From: Ichthyosporea sp. XGB-2017a
Lineage: Eukaryota > Opisthokonta > Ichthyosporea
DNA: 24,425 nt
Reading direction: 5' to 3'
Assembly (NCBI GenBank): GCA_002811675.1
Contig: PDIM01010454.1
Coordinates: 1-24,425, forward strand
Notes under the pieces: model-generated
Told to the model about the DNA's origin: nothing
Seen by the model: the letters and a program-made list of their open reading frames with translations, nothing else
Databases searched by the model: none
Shown here: positions 24,220 through 24,425 of the stretch, piece after piece
How positions within the stretch are numbered: the first letter of the stretch is position 1
Layout: each line of letters starts with the position of its first letter
Made by a program: the position numbers and the translations under genes

Positions 24220-24425
24220 CTTTTTCAATATTACTAATTAAAATATATAACTAGTCACAAATCTCTTTTTTAAATCCAATCTTAATTAAAACAAAAAAAA
24301 ACTTTAAATTAAACAAAAAAAAAGCCCATTATTTTAATTATTTTTTTTTTTAACCACAACACTAAATTTTGTCTTTTAATTTTTTCTATAGAAAATTCCC
24401 ATACAAATCCAACTCCCACTCAAAA
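24220..24425. other. AT-rich 5' flank of the endophilin-B gene
   Basis: About 200 nt of very AT-rich sequence with A- and T-runs (for example near 24293-24301, 24315-24323 and 24340-24350). Nothing in it can be called a gene. It presumably includes the promoter and 5' leader of the minus-strand endophilin-B gene. Confidence 0.55.

Noticed and set aside
1-24425. tRNA, rRNA, CRISPR, DNA transposon or virus-derived element
   Set aside because: I found no B-box-like tRNA core, no repeat-spacer array, and no transposase, integrase, reverse-transcriptase or capsid motifs in any frame. This was a visual reading, not a profile search.

Overview
The window is nuclear DNA from a gene-dense eukaryote with few, short introns. 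It encodes seven proteins. Four lack introns, including a 10.8 kb SMG1-like reading frame. Three have two or three small GT-AG introns of 78-149 nt that I placed by reading-frame continuity and family alignment. The gene set (an ECSIT-type mitochondrial protein, a Dbl-family DH-PH RhoGEF, the NMD kinase SMG1 and an endophilin-B-like BAR-SH3 protein) points to Amorphea, most likely a unicellular opisthokont such as a holozoan protist. The species cannot be fixed from sequence reading alone. There is no sign of bacterial operons, tRNA or rRNA genes, CRISPR arrays, or recognisable transposon or virus-derived coding sequence.

Layout: (1) 40-2070 (+), ECSIT-like mitochondrial protein, starting one base after a T11-A27 tract. 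(2) 2071-3502, a 1.4 kb non-coding interval with trinucleotide repeats, several copies of the octamer CTACTGTA and palindromes around TGTAC. (3) 3503-5068 (+), four-exon minimal DH-PH RhoGEF. (4) 5517-16331 (+), SMG1, with two short upstream ORFs, the second overlapping the SMG1 start as ATGA. (5) 16340-18499 (-), TerC/Alx-type membrane protein with a signal peptide and a large extra N-terminal domain; its stop lies 8 bp from the SMG1 stop. (6) 18840-20261 (-), unrecognised protein with one membrane segment at each end, possibly a distant TMEM231-type protein. (7) a 708 bp divergent promoter interval. (8) 20970-22546 (+), three-exon polytopic membrane protein carrying the HHY...TR...G signature I associate with the membrane module of fungal LCCL proteins, but no LCCL domain. 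(9) 22828-24219 (-), four-exon endophilin-B (SH3GLB)-like protein convergent with gene 8.

The genes do not form an obvious pathway. They cover mitochondrial complex I assembly (ECSIT), Rho GTPase activation (DH-PH), mRNA surveillance (SMG1), a probable Mn2+-type transporter (TerC) and membrane curvature (endophilin B), plus two poorly characterised membrane proteins. The most interesting points are the uORF arrangement on the NMD kinase gene itself, the near-abutting convergent SMG1/TerC coding ends with candidate poly(A) signals inside the opposing genes, the TerC ectodomain, and the two unclassified membrane proteins.
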